Assembly (NCBI GenBank): GCA_023313575.1
Contig: JAJTTP010000020.1
Coordinates: 434,001 to 498,000, forward strand
Direction of reading: 5' to 3'
Source of the DNA: Eutypella sp. D-1
Lineage: Eukaryota > Ascomycota > Sordariomycetes > Xylariales > Diatrypaceae
Length of the DNA: 64,000 nucleotides
Every line of letters begins with the position of its first letter. Positions within the stretch are counted from its first letter, which is position 1. This document shows positions 45,220 through 56,210 of the stretch, in pieces. The notes under the pieces are model-generated. The model ran no database searches, was not told where the DNA came from, and saw nothing but the letters and a program-made list of their open reading frames with translations. A program made the position numbers and the translations under genes.

Positions 45220-46234
45220 GGTAGACTGTGAGGATCTCTATGCCCAAAGATGATCTCGAAGTAAGCCTATCTTAAGCAAAGTATCTGTAAGTAATGAAAC
45301 CCGATATCCCGGGAAAGCAGATATGACATATAGCAGGGGAGGATAGAGGATCTCAGTTTGGCTACCCGTCAGCTTATGAGTGGCTCCTGTACTCGACCTG
45401 GGTACATAGGTAGTTTGTATGCAAGAAACCAAGACAAAACATAATAGTGGCAATATATAATGTCATCAGGGATATCAAATGCTACTACTAACTTCTGAGG
45501 TAAACTATTACCTAAGTTGGATCCCGTTGCTGCCCCTTTGTCCTTCCATTCCCCTTCCTTAGGCTTCTTAGGCTTCTTGGGCAACCGACCAAGGCCAACC
45601 AGGCAGCCCAGGCAGCTTGAGGTTTCTTATCGGACCTTATCGCCCCTTTATCGTCTTATCGATTATTTCAGAATCGATGGCATTCTATATCCGGTTAGCA
45701 GCTAGCACCTGGGCAGTTAACAGTTAGCGCCAAAATTCCTAAGCACGTTCCACCTCCGTCATTCCGTCCCTTGCATCCCTCCCCTCCCTACATAGGTAAC
45801 GCTAGTACGGGTTGCTGTGGTCACCGGCGGTTTGTTGACGCTAATACCGAAACAGAGAAGCTGTCACTGCTTGACCTGGTCCCCCGGTCCAACAATTTAC
45901 TTACCCTACCTAAGTACATACATCCTGTCCCATAAGCTGTTCGGATTCACAGTTTTGTGAACTAGAGCTGTACTCGGATTTTCTCCTCTTGTTTTTTTCT
46001 CCCCTTCATAACCACCTATGCAGACAACCGCCATCCGACAATCGCGACCGCGACACGAGTCTTTCTCTAATACACTACTAACCAACTTAACAGTAGAGCC
46101 TAGAAGGCAAGAAGGAACAAGTTTCTTTTTTCGCAGTTGTTTTTTTCTTTTTACCTTGTCCTGCATTCTTACATAGCCTATGGCATAGCAGTCTGCGTCT
46201 GCTTCACATAGTCGAACCTGCATAGAATTTCATC
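45220..46234. promoter_or_regulatory. Shared divergent promoter region of BTB and NIMA genes
   Basis: 1015 bp between two divergent start codons. It must hold both promoters. T-rich stretches (about 45985-46000, 46124-46150) lie just upstream of the NIMA start and probably belong to its 5' UTR; CTTAGGCTTCTTAGGCTTCTTGG near 45558 is a small direct repeat. Confidence 0.6.
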
Positions 46235-48694
46235 ATGGGGGAGTCTGACAAATACGAAGTGTTGGAGAAGATAGGTAAGCTTTCCTTGTCTCTTTTTCTA
46301 TCTCATCATCATCAAACCATGTTGTTGTTTTTATATCACGTCTCTTTGATATTATGACAGCCCTACCCCCCAACCCATCATGCACATTGATGTGAATGCT
46401 AACCCGGCTGTTCACGGTCGCAGGGCATGGCTCGTTTGGAGTCATCCGGAAGGTCAGGCGAAAGATGGATGGCCTTGTCATGTGTCGGAAGGAGATCAGC
46501 TACTTGAAGATGTCCCAAAAGGAGCGCGAACAACTACATGCCGAATTCCAAATCCTATCGGGCCTGAAGCACCCCAACATCGTGGCCTATTATCATCGGG
46601 AGCACCTCAAGCTGTCCCAGGACTTACATCTGTACATGGAATACTGCGGCAATGGCGACCTTGGCCAGGTGATCAAGAGACTTTCTCGGGAGAATCAGTA
46701 TGCGGATGAGATGTTTGTTTGGAGCATCTTCTCACAGCTTGTGACTGCTCTATATCGGTGTCACTACGGCGTAGACCCGCCTGAGGTGGGCAAGAATATC
46801 CTGGGGCTCGGTCCCACAGCGAAGCCGAAGTCACCGACACCATCCATGACGATTCTTCACCGTGACTTAAAACCTGAGAATGGTAAGTCACAGTATACAA
46901 TGATGGCGGTGACAGCAGCAGCTGACTTGTAAATTAGTCTTCCTGGGAGAGGACAACTCGGTCAAGCTTGGAGACTTCGGTCTGTCCAAGATGATCCAGT
47001 CTCACGACTTTGCCTCGACATATGTCGGCACTCCATTCTACATGTCTCCAGAGATCTGCGCCGCTGAGAGATACACCCTCAAGTCAGATATCTGGTCATT
47101 GGGATGCATTATCTATGAGCTCTGCGCACGGGAACCTCCTTTCAACGCGAAGACTCACTACCAACTAGTCCAGAAGATCAAGGACGGCAAGATTGCACCG
47201 TTACCTAGAGTGTACTCTGCAGAACTCTTCTCCGTTATCAAGGACTGCCTTCGGGTCAACCCGAACATACGACCTGACACGGCCACATTACTAAATCTCC
47301 CCGTTGTACGCCTGATGCGCAAGGAGAAGGAGGCTGTCGAGATGAGCAGCATGCTAAAGAGAAAGAGCAGCATGCTAGACGCGAAGCTCGCAGAGGTCGA
47401 GAGGACCTTGCAGGCGGAGAGAGCTGCAATGTCCAAGGACGTCGAGTCAGCGATACGACGGGAATGGGAGGTCAAGGCGCGGTTGGAGATCGACCGCCTT
47501 GTAAAGGAAGAGATCGAGCAGCTCCGGCGACGATTCGATGCTGAGGTCCACGCACGAGTTCAGGAAGAGCTACAGAAGAAGGCGGAGGCACAGGAGTACG
47601 TAAACTCGCTGCCCGATGCTGGCTTTCCCTACTCATCCATCGGTGCCAGCACCGATTGCGATTTCCCCTCCACAACGGACATAACCGAGCTCTCTATCGA
47701 GTCGCCCGAGCCGATGCCTCTTAAGAAGAGCACGCGAACGCCGTTCGGCCGGGCTCAGACCATGTTTGAGCGGTTCGCTGGCACCCCCATGGACATTGAG
47801 ATGGCTTCGCCGTCCCCCATCGCCATCGCATCTCTATCTCTGTCGCCTCGCCGCAGAGACGCCACGAAGGCGCCCTCACACCAGCCGAATCTCTTCGATG
47901 CCGCTCAGAATAAGAACAACGGCCACGAGCCTGACCTCCACAACTACCGGGACTGCAGCAACATGTTCGACTCGGACGACGAGCACTCGTACCTGATCGA
48001 TTCCCCAACGCGCCCGCCAAAGCAACAGCCGGCGAAGTCGAACAAGAACCCCTTTGGCCCATCACGCCCAGTGCTGAACGCGACCAAGACGGCGCCCGCC
48101 AACCGCCTGCGCACCCAGACCTCCATCACGTCCATGAACAACAAGCCGGTGCCGGAACTCCAGCCGCGCGCCCAGGCCCAACCCAGCAACGGTGCCCTCC
48201 GAGAACGCTACAACTCTCCTAACAGGAGACTGAGCAAGATCCCGTCGGTGACGAATATGGGCAGCAACGGCCACAGCAACAGCGGATCGAGCGGTGAGAA
48301 CGGCAGCGGCATGGGCGGTCAGAGAAAGACGTCAGGCTCGTCCTCGTCCTCCGCGAAGAAGGATGCCACCTCCGCGGATGCGTCCAAGGCCGGGACTAAG
48401 AACAACGTCAAGGGCCGCACGCTGATCGAGCTGCAGCAGGCACGAGCGGGCGGCCGCGCCGTCGACAGCACTAGCTCCAACACGAGCCCCAAGCGTAGCA
48501 ACACCACCGGCACCACGTTCAAGGAGCGCGTGGCCGCCGTGACCGCTGTAACCGCCGCCGCCGCGCCCCCGTCGGCCGCGTCCTCCGTCGCGGACCGCAG
48601 CAGCTTCATGGAGCCCGTCGCAGTCTGGGACCCCGAGAAGGACGAGATGCCCAGTCCCTTCCTCGTGCGCCGGAAGCCGATGGCTCGGGTATAA
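46235..48694 (+). CDS. nimA: NIMA-type mitotic Ser/Thr kinase
   Basis: 751 aa; exons 46235-46274, 46424-46882 and 46938-48694, all GT-AG and in phase. The start MGESDKYEVLEKIG lies in a 40-bp first exon. NIMA promotes entry into mitosis in filamentous fungi. Kinase landmarks: GHGSFG loop, catalytic Lys in CRKEI, HRDLKPEN, GDFGLSK, and GTPFYMSPE with the activation-loop Thr. A ~30-residue insertion before HRD (DPPEVGKNILGLGPTAKPKS) is typical of fungal NIMA. After the kinase (to about residue 300) comes a coiled coil (about 300-410, LDAKLAEVERTLQAERAAM...), then a long basic, Ser/Pro-rich tail with S/TP sites, the regulatory and degradation region in known NIMA. The end reads PSPFLVRRKPMARV. 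No lesion. Confidence 0.95.
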
Positions 48695-50295
48695 ACCTTG
48701 AGCCACATCCATGCATACTATACTACCTTTTTACCACTTTCGGCTGCGTGTTGCCAGCTACACGACGTACCATCACCCCTCCTTAGCATATCATCACAAT
48801 TACCTCACCTTGACCAACCGACCGTCCCAGCTACCAAACCATCGATCATTGATCATACTACTATTACATCGTATCAATCAGGACGACACGCCTTTTTCCT
48901 TTGTATTTCCATGAACCGGGAAGAACTATCTCGAGATAAGAAGGCGGTTTCCAGGTGTTGTTGTTCATCATCAGTGAGAACAATGAGGGAGAAACCGAGA
49001 AAAATAAGAAACTCCCGGAAAAAATATTATTAAACCTCCTGAGGTCGGTCGGTTGGTTGGTTGGTCGGGCGACTGCTTGCTCAGCCTTGTTACCCGTGTG
49101 TTTTGTTCTGTACCAGCATTTCCCGGTGTTTCGTCCCCTCATTTTTATATCCCAACTTTTTTTCTTTTCTGTTTCTTTTTTTTTCCTCCTTCCAACATTC
49201 CAACTAGGCATCGCGAACGGGGTTTCTACCTTTTTTTTTTCATCATCTGGAACTGCGCGCACAGAGAAAGGTCTTTCTTCTGGGATTCGGCGGTCTGTTT
49301 GATGGTTATACGCTCACACGCACACATATTCATACAGATGAAGAAGGGGTGACGGAAAGGGAGGTGCTACTGGCGTTCTTCGTGTTCGTTCTACACCGGA
49401 CTTTTTTCTTTTTATGAAAGGGCTCCCGGTCTTGTTTATGTTCGTTTACTGTTTCATGATTGATTGATTGAGATGGAGAAAAGAGGTGACGCAGGAAAGG
49501 ATGGAGAGGGCAGGGCGAAGAGAGGGGTTTGGCGTTTAAGGGAACCCGGAGGGGGGAATTGAAAACTTCGCATAACTCTCTCCCAAGAGATATTTTACGC
49601 CTACACACCCATACACACACAACTCGCGTGGACTGGTACTAGAAACTGGCATTGATTCGGACTCGGAACTGGATTTTCTTGTTGGCCCCCATCTGCCTCT
49701 TTGTTGGAGTAGTTTCGTCTTCTGTTGGTTTATTCTACCCAATGGCTTTCCTGGTTTTCACACCACCGCTCGGTGTTCTCTCGATGCCGGGTGCTGGTTG
49801 TTGCTGGTTCCGTCCGCATCGTCGGTCTCTTTTTATGAAACGGGTTGCGAGACGAGGAGTGAATGGAGGGGTGAAACTTTTGTCTGTGTAAATATGGGAA
49901 AAGACGGGTAAACGATATCAACTTAATCATGATAATTCATCGGTGGCTTTTTTTTTCTTTTGCCGTGACTATTACTTAGAAGTTAATGAGCTTTTTTAAT
50001 GAATCCGAGTTACCTCGAAACTCCCACGTTTGCTATCAGACCTCGCCTTTTAAACTCCTACGACTGCCCGCTAATATCCACCTGTTCATATGAACTGTAC
50101 CCTGACCAAACTCCGATCCCATTCCTTGAAAGCAGCATTATATATATATATATATACCCCCATGTCCTATCGTCGAAAGCAACCCAGAGGATGCGGCGAG
50201 GACAGCGTAAGGAGCCCCCCCCCCCCCCCCGCCCCGCCCCTGGCTTATGACGCTCCCGCCGTATAGCATCAAGGTGCACCCCCTTTTCCCCTTGC
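48695..50295. other. Intergenic region between convergent genes
   Basis: 3' UTRs of the NIMA gene (+) and of the secreted protein (-). Contains T-rich and C/T-rich runs (49140-49245), (TA)9 at 50139-50156 and a run of 16 C at 50215-50230. No gene recognised; open frames are low-complexity. Confidence 0.6.
50139..50156. repeat. TA dinucleotide microsatellite
   Basis: Nine TA units in a row, about 140 bp beyond the stop codon of the secreted protein gene on the minus strand. Confidence 0.9.
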
Positions 50296-51347
50296 TTACT
50301 CCTCGCAGAAGAAATCAAACTCGGCATTCGAACTCGTCAGCACGGGGAAACTAGTCGGCGTCGAAGTGCGGCCCACGTCCTTGCATTCATCTGCGTAAGT
50401 TAAGTAGGTAGGTAGAGACCCGAGGTCAGCACAGGTCCAGGACGCCAATACCGCCCCCCACCCCCACACCCCCTTTTTGGCGGGGGGCCTAAATAAACAC
50501 GAAGGGGGAGCGAGAAGGGATCGAAAAGAAATATGGGCTCACTATTCTGCGCATCGCAGTCCCCGACGGCGAAGCCGGCGCCGTCGTCGGTGTTGGCCGC
50601 GAGCTGGCACTCCTGGAACTGGTTATCGCAGGCGCGGTTGACGGCTGACTCGACATCGGGCTATTTTCCCTCCGGCGCCTCGCTCGTATCAGCAAAGTGC
50701 AATGCATGTATATATTAAAAAAAAATAAAAATAAAAACGGCCATGCAACTAAACAAACAGGGGAGCCGGCGCAGATCTCCCGGTAGTTCACGGACTACGG
50801 GAGAGTTCCGGGGGATGGGTCCGGGTCCAGGTGGGGGCCGGAAGAGGGAAATAAGGGGGAGGTGAGGGGGAGGAAAGGGAGGCGTCAGGGGAAACTCACG
50901 AACGTATCGCCGTCGACCTCGAAAGGCCGCTCGGGATCCGCAGACTGCGATATCTGGTGTGGTGTACGAGTACACAGGTCAGTCGTCCGCTGCTAATACC
51001 TAGTACTAGTACCAGGGAGGGGAGAGGAGGCGAAGAAGAAGCCAACATACCGCATGCGCGGCAAACCCGCCCAACGAACCCGTGAACGCCTATTGCACAT
51101 ACGCAACACAGTTAGCCACATGCATCAAATCTCCCACCCGGCACCAAGTGGAAGTGCAAGAAAGACGCACCTGCAGATTCAAACCCGCGACCTGGCGGGG
51201 CAACAGGTCCATCGCAACGAGGGAGGCGCGTTCGTAGACCGGGGGCTGGAGTTCGAGGTCGGACGCCAGCGCTGTCGTCACGGCTAGGGCCAAGGTCAAG
51301 GCCAGTGCCCTCGGGCCGGGGGATGGCGGCCTCCTGGTGTCGTGCAT
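50296..51347 (-). CDS. Small secreted protein with five exons
   Basis: 160 aa. Exons 51171-51347, 51051-51089 (39 bp), 50900-50953 (54 bp), 50543-50660 and 50296-50390; every boundary is GT-AG and the phases join exactly. The N-terminus (GPRALALTLALAVTTALA) is a signal peptide. The mature part begins SDLELQPPVYERASLVAMDL, followed by GLNLQAFTGSLGGFAAHA and ISQSADPERPFEVDGDTF. Then comes a Cys-bearing part: NRACDNQFQECQLAAN, VGDCDAQNNECKD and a last FFCEE. The CDxQ...C and CDxQ...C pattern is common in conserved small secreted proteins of Pezizomycotina whose function is unknown. Very short exons explain why no long open frame is visible. Conservation of splice phase supports a functional gene. 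Confidence 0.8.
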
Positions 51348-53707
51348 AACTAACTACCTTGGTAGTTAAACAGTTCTCTTTTCTTTTTCTTTCGCTCGGT
51401 TGCTTGGGTCCTATGTATATTTCTTTGTTCCTTTATTTGCCTCCCCCTTCCTTTCTCGGCGGAGCAGTGGCGACGTTATTGCGGCGTAGGGTGGGAGATG
51501 GCGAGGTTCGTCGAGGCGAAATGAGGTGTTTAGACCAGGGCGAATAGTTTGTGTTATAAGTTGGTCTTGTTTTCTATAGAGTAGGTAGACAGACGATCGG
51601 ACACTCAGTGCGCAACGTCAAAGTCTAGTCTTAGGGTTGGTAAGTAGTAGTCTTCAAAATAGTGAGTCCTCGACGGCTTCATCGGAACAGCACGACAGAT
51701 ACTTAGACAGGAAGAGGGGGCCCCATCTTGATAGATAGATAGGTGCTTAGGTATATGCCTGTGTGTCTATCTTGTCTATGATATTATCTGGAACACGGAT
51801 ATCATGCATTCATACCTCCCGTCTCTACCCTCTAATCCCATTCATCCATCCATCCATCCAGTGCCCCTTCATCCAGGGCACCAGCGCGGCAAACCCGTCA
51901 TCCGCGAATGGAATAGACATATAACCATGTCGTCTTGGCCCTTCACACCCTCCCTGCACTACACTGCTTCAACCAGAGCCAATGCAGGTATAGGGGTAGA
52001 TGCGAGGTAGATAGATAGATATATAGATATACTACGAGAGGGGGCTTTGATGGTTGATTAAGGGAAAGGAAAAGCAAACTACTAACTCCGCAGCTACAGA
52101 ATCAAACCTTGCGCTGCTGCTATCTTCGTTCGGTATCGTATCTACCTACCATATCTAGATACTCATATGGGGAACTAGGTAATGGCCGACCAGATATAAA
52201 AAAGAGAAATAAACAGCAGGAGAAAAAGGAAGGCCTTGGGTGGGGTTTAAAAAAAATCGCCGTGGAAAATTACCTATGTAACATGTAAACGTACCTACCT
52301 ACGTTATACACACAAATTCACAGGTAAGTAAAGTACATACATAGTAGGCACGGAAGTAGGTATCACCATCACCATCACCATTACAGCGCATCGAATCGGA
52401 AAGAAAGAGAGAGGCACGCGCTTGTGCGAGGGTTTCGCCGGACGGGTGCTGAAACGGCCCTGAAACCGGCACGACGCATAAGGGGGTGGGTGGTGTGGGT
52501 GTGGGTGTGGGTGTGATCGATCGGGTTAACTAGAAGGCAGAATGCTGCCTGTGCTTTCGTCGCTATACATTATCTAAGGATGCTTAAGCACACGCACGCA
52601 CAGATTTAGATAGATAGATTAGATGGGATCTGCAGACCTATGCGCAGAAAGATAAGATGGTGGTTTTCGATTAACAACATTACTTTCAAGGTGTGTATAT
52701 GCCATGAGGGCAGGAGATGGGGTAGCTAAACTAAGGTTGTTTTAGAAAATTAAAAGTATCCCCTTCTCCCCCCTTTTGAAAAGGTTAGAAAAAAAGTCCG
52801 TCCGTACGTCCGAGGTTTGTCTATTTATTGATTTATATAACTTGTTTATTTATAACAGAGCTTATAGCTGCTTTGATTCCTTCTTGTTGTTTTGTTCTTT
52901 TTTCTTTCTTCTCCCTCTCTCTTTCTCTCTTTTCTTTTCCCCGCTTAGCTTCTCTTTCCTATTCTTGCTTCTTTTCTTCTTCCCCTTAGGGCTTCGTCAT
53001 TACATACATTCACTACCAACTCAGTTGGAAAGAAGGACGCGTTGGTCCGGTCCGGGTTGTCGGGTTTTTTCACCGTTTACATGTATAAGGGGGTAGTAGG
53101 TATCATCGACGGATGGCCTGCTGGGAGGCAGACACTTGACGTATATGGACCGACGTTTTTTTAATCGTCTGAGTACTGTCTTTTTGGAATTTCTCTCATG
53201 CTCACGTCAGACGTCTACCTAACTACCGACGACGATAAACGTCCGTCTTCCCTGCCTGCCGCCCCTCTCCCGTCTCCTCTGCCTAATCCAGCAGCCTTCC
53301 AAGACGGTGGGCGTAGTCCTCGAGAAGTAGTTAAGAGCTGAGAAGCCTCTTATACCCAATCCCCTTCTCTTCTCCTCTTTCCCCGAGCACGTCTCCTCGT
53401 AAGCTTAGATTGATTGTTATGAAAAACGTTCCGTTATATGTGCAAGATGAATGGATCGATGTCTATGTATTAGACCGCCGGGCCTTTCGTGGCTGCCGTG
53501 GTGGTGTTGTTATTGTTGTTGTTGTAGCAGAACAGATTCGTAGAGAAGAGAAAAAGAGGGAAGGAAAAAACTCCCGCCAAGAGACCATAATACTCCGCAT
53601 GAGAAGCAATTTAACCAACGCCTTTAGATGATGTTGTATGAACCTTTTTACATCTCTAGATGCCTGCGGCATCGCTCCTCCCCGGCAACATGTGTCGGGG
53701 GACTTCC
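51348..53707. other. Intergenic region, microsatellite rich
   Basis: Promoter of the secreted protein and 3' side of the mucin-like gene. Simple repeats include CATC at 51845-51860, GATA around 52008-52030, CACCAT near 52365-52380, a GTGGGT run near 52490-52515, and T/C-rich tracts at 52880-53000. No gene recognised. Confidence 0.6.
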
Positions 53708-54682
53708 TTAGAAATTAGAAGCGGCGTTCGTCGAGGTCGGCGCATGGTAACTCTCGAGTGTGCTCTGGAAGGGGCTGCGGCCACCGGGACTAGAGGCGGG
53801 CTCGCTCTTCTCCGCAGTGCCGGGGCCGGGGAACCCGGTGCCGTAGCTGACCAGGTCCTCGTTCTCCTCGCCGCTTCGCTTCTTGTTGCGCAGCCTCCAG
53901 TACAGCAGGGCCGCGGCACCCAGGACGATGGCCCCGCCGACACCTACGGTCACGCCGATGACGATCTTCCGGGTATCATTGGACATGCCGGGGTTGTTCG
54001 AGTCGGCGTCGCTGGTGACGAGGGCAGCGCCTGTCGAGGTTCTAGTAGTCTGAGTCGAGAAGGTGGTTTGCTGCCCATTCTCATCGGTTTGCGTGACCAC
54101 CGCAGTCTCCGTGATGACGGATGTCCACGAAGACGTCTGTGTGCTCCTCTGCGTCTCCTCGGGCGCCGCGGACGTAGCCGTGGTCTGATCCGTCCGGTCA
54201 CCTTCGGTCGTAGTGGTCGGTTCATTTCCATTAGTAGCAGTAGTGGTGCGTGACACACCTGTGGGCGCAGTTGTCGGGGCATCATCATCGGTCGTAGTCC
54301 TCTCGGTTGTGGTGGGCGTGTCCTCCGTCGTCGGCGTCGTTGGCTGCGCCGTTGGTGTGGTCTGTTCAGTTGTGCTTTCGCGCGTCGGAGCAGCGGTAGG
54401 CGCGGTCGATGGTACAGCTACCGTAGTCCTTTCTGTCGTCGATGTCGCTTCATCTTCTTCGCTCGCGGTTGTAGGTGACGAGTCCTGCGTGACCGACGTC
54501 GGGTCGTCGGCGGCTAGAAGTGACTGGATAGGATTGGCGTCTTCGCTGACATTGTCGTCCTGGCGTTTAACGGCGCCTTCGTGATAGACTCCGCCGAATA
54601 AACCGGCATCTAGATGTAGTGCTGAGGTGGCAGTAGCGGAGACTGCCACCATTAGCAGTTGAATGAACCGCGTCGAATGCAT
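53708..54682 (-). CDS. Mucin-like Ser/Thr-rich single-pass membrane protein (stress-sensor-like)
   Basis: 324 aa in one exon, using the ATG at 54682 (MHSTRF). The open frame goes 24 codons further upstream but begins at GTG. Signal peptide RFIQLLMVAVSATATSALH, then a KR dibasic site (GAVKRQDD) that Kex2 could cut. A ~180-residue Thr/Ser/Pro-rich domain follows (blocks such as TTPTAQPTTPTTEDTPTTTE), expected to be heavily O-glycosylated. Then come SSWTSVITETAVVTQTDENG, one membrane span (IVIGVTVGVGGAIVLGAAAL), a basic stop (RLRNKKR) and a ~45-residue cytosolic tail with SP sites. The layout is that of Wsc/Mid2-type cell-wall sensors, without a WSC Cys domain. Function as a sensor is inference. 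Confidence 0.8.
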   Translation of the reverse strand: MHSTRFIQLLMVAVSATATSALHLDAGLFGGVYHEGAVKRQDDNVSEDANPIQSLLAADDPTSVTQDSSPTTASEEDEATSTTERTTVAVPSTAPTAAPTRESTTEQTTPTAQPTTPTTEDTPTTTERTTTDDDAPTTAPTGVSRTTTATNGNEPTTTTEGDRTDQTTATSAAPEETQRSTQTSSWTSVITETAVVTQTDENGQQTTFSTQTTRTSTGAALVTSDADSNNPGMSNDTRKIVIGVTVGVGGAIVLGAAALLYWRLRNKKRSGEENEDLVSYGTGFPGPGTAEKSEPASSPGGRSPFQSTLESYHAPTSTNAASNF

Positions 54683-56189
54683 GATGATTGATGAAATGCC
54701 GGAACGAATGTAAGCACACCCAAGGTGTTTCGCTCGCCGGTATTGATGGGTCACTCTACGTTATTTATCCTATCCAATGAGGGTATCGGGGGTTGCCAAT
54801 AGAGGGTGAGGCAAATAGGCGGATATCTCGGAGACACGCGACAGTAGCGAGTGTGTTTTTTTGGTTTTAATTTTTCTCTTCGCCCCGGTGTGGTAGGGGT
54901 GTTGGTGAGGGTAATTGAGGTTAAAAAGTTGAAGAGGGAGAAAAAAGAAGTAAAGTATTAAAAAAGATGTAAATGAGCCGGCTGCTTAACTCCGTAAGTG
55001 GATGTGGATGGGGCGATAGAAGGGGGAAAATGTAATAAAACGATCGTGGGTTGGGGTTAGCGGGAGGAGAAGGAGAGGAAGGAGTTACGAGATTGTGAGA
55101 TTGTGGAAGATTGTGTGTGCGGAGTTGACGGGAGAGAAGGAAAGAAAAAAAGAGGGAGGAGGAAATTGAACGATCGAATCGAACGGAACGAACGACTGTA
55201 CACTCACTACCCGTGGACTTTGTCGGGTTGTATGTCGGGCCTATTACCTGTACTCAGGTACCTAGGTAGGTACAGTACACTGCTGCGAAGAGATAGGTAG
55301 GGCAGATGGGTTGGTTGGTTGGTTGTACTACAGTACCCCGGGGGGAGGGGGCCAGTAGGTATGTACCTACACTAGGGCAATACTCCGGGCCAGTAAGTGC
55401 ACGGTGGTCTTGCCTGTGTACCTAGGTACCCAGGTATTGTATGGTTAGCCAGGTATTGTATGCAGATATGTACAAATGGGGGCGGAAGTTGTTTGGGATG
55501 TTTTGAGTATTCAGGTCTTTGGGTGGGTGGACTTGAGCGCAAAGAAGAAGATTCCAAGGGGGTTTGGGCGGGTTTGGGCGGGTTTGGGGGGATATCGGTC
55601 TGTTTTAGTGTGTCTTGTATATCCAAAAGTTGCAAGGGCAGGGATGTTCTCCGTCTCGTATTACGTTGACCTACGCACAAAGAAGTGGTCCTCAATTGTT
55701 CCTAAATTGTTCTAATCGCATAGTTCGTGCATAAAAGCGACTCATCTGACATGACAACCAAGGAAAGAAGTCTTAACGCCCAGCTTTCATTGGCTCCGAT
55801 GGTCCGTCTTTGAAAGCTACAAGTTACATACATACAATATCCCATACTGGCAAGAAGACTTGGCCAAGCGAACTGGGTCGTTGCTGGCGGCCTCTGATTT
55901 GCCGGGCGCCAACAAAATAGAACCCACTTTACCCACAAAGATGCGATGGGATGATCGGTGGGCCCGTCTCTACAGCTGCACTAGCCCCTTTACGGCTGGT
56001 CCAGATGGGGGATTATACATACATGAAGCTACACATCTGGCACATTAGAATTTAGGACACTGTTTACGTATATAACATGTCAGAATCTACGGCAGGAGGC
56101 TTTAACTGCTGCCTAACTTGGTAAAACGGGAGGAATCTTACTACAGGTGATCAGCCTGGCGTTCTAACAGCTGATGCAAACGTGACATG

Positions 56190-56210
56190 TAAGTAAGTAA
56201 GTAAGTAAGT
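56190..56210. repeat. TAAG/AAGT tetranucleotide microsatellite
   Basis: Five consecutive AAGT units in the gene-poor region. Confidence 0.9.
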
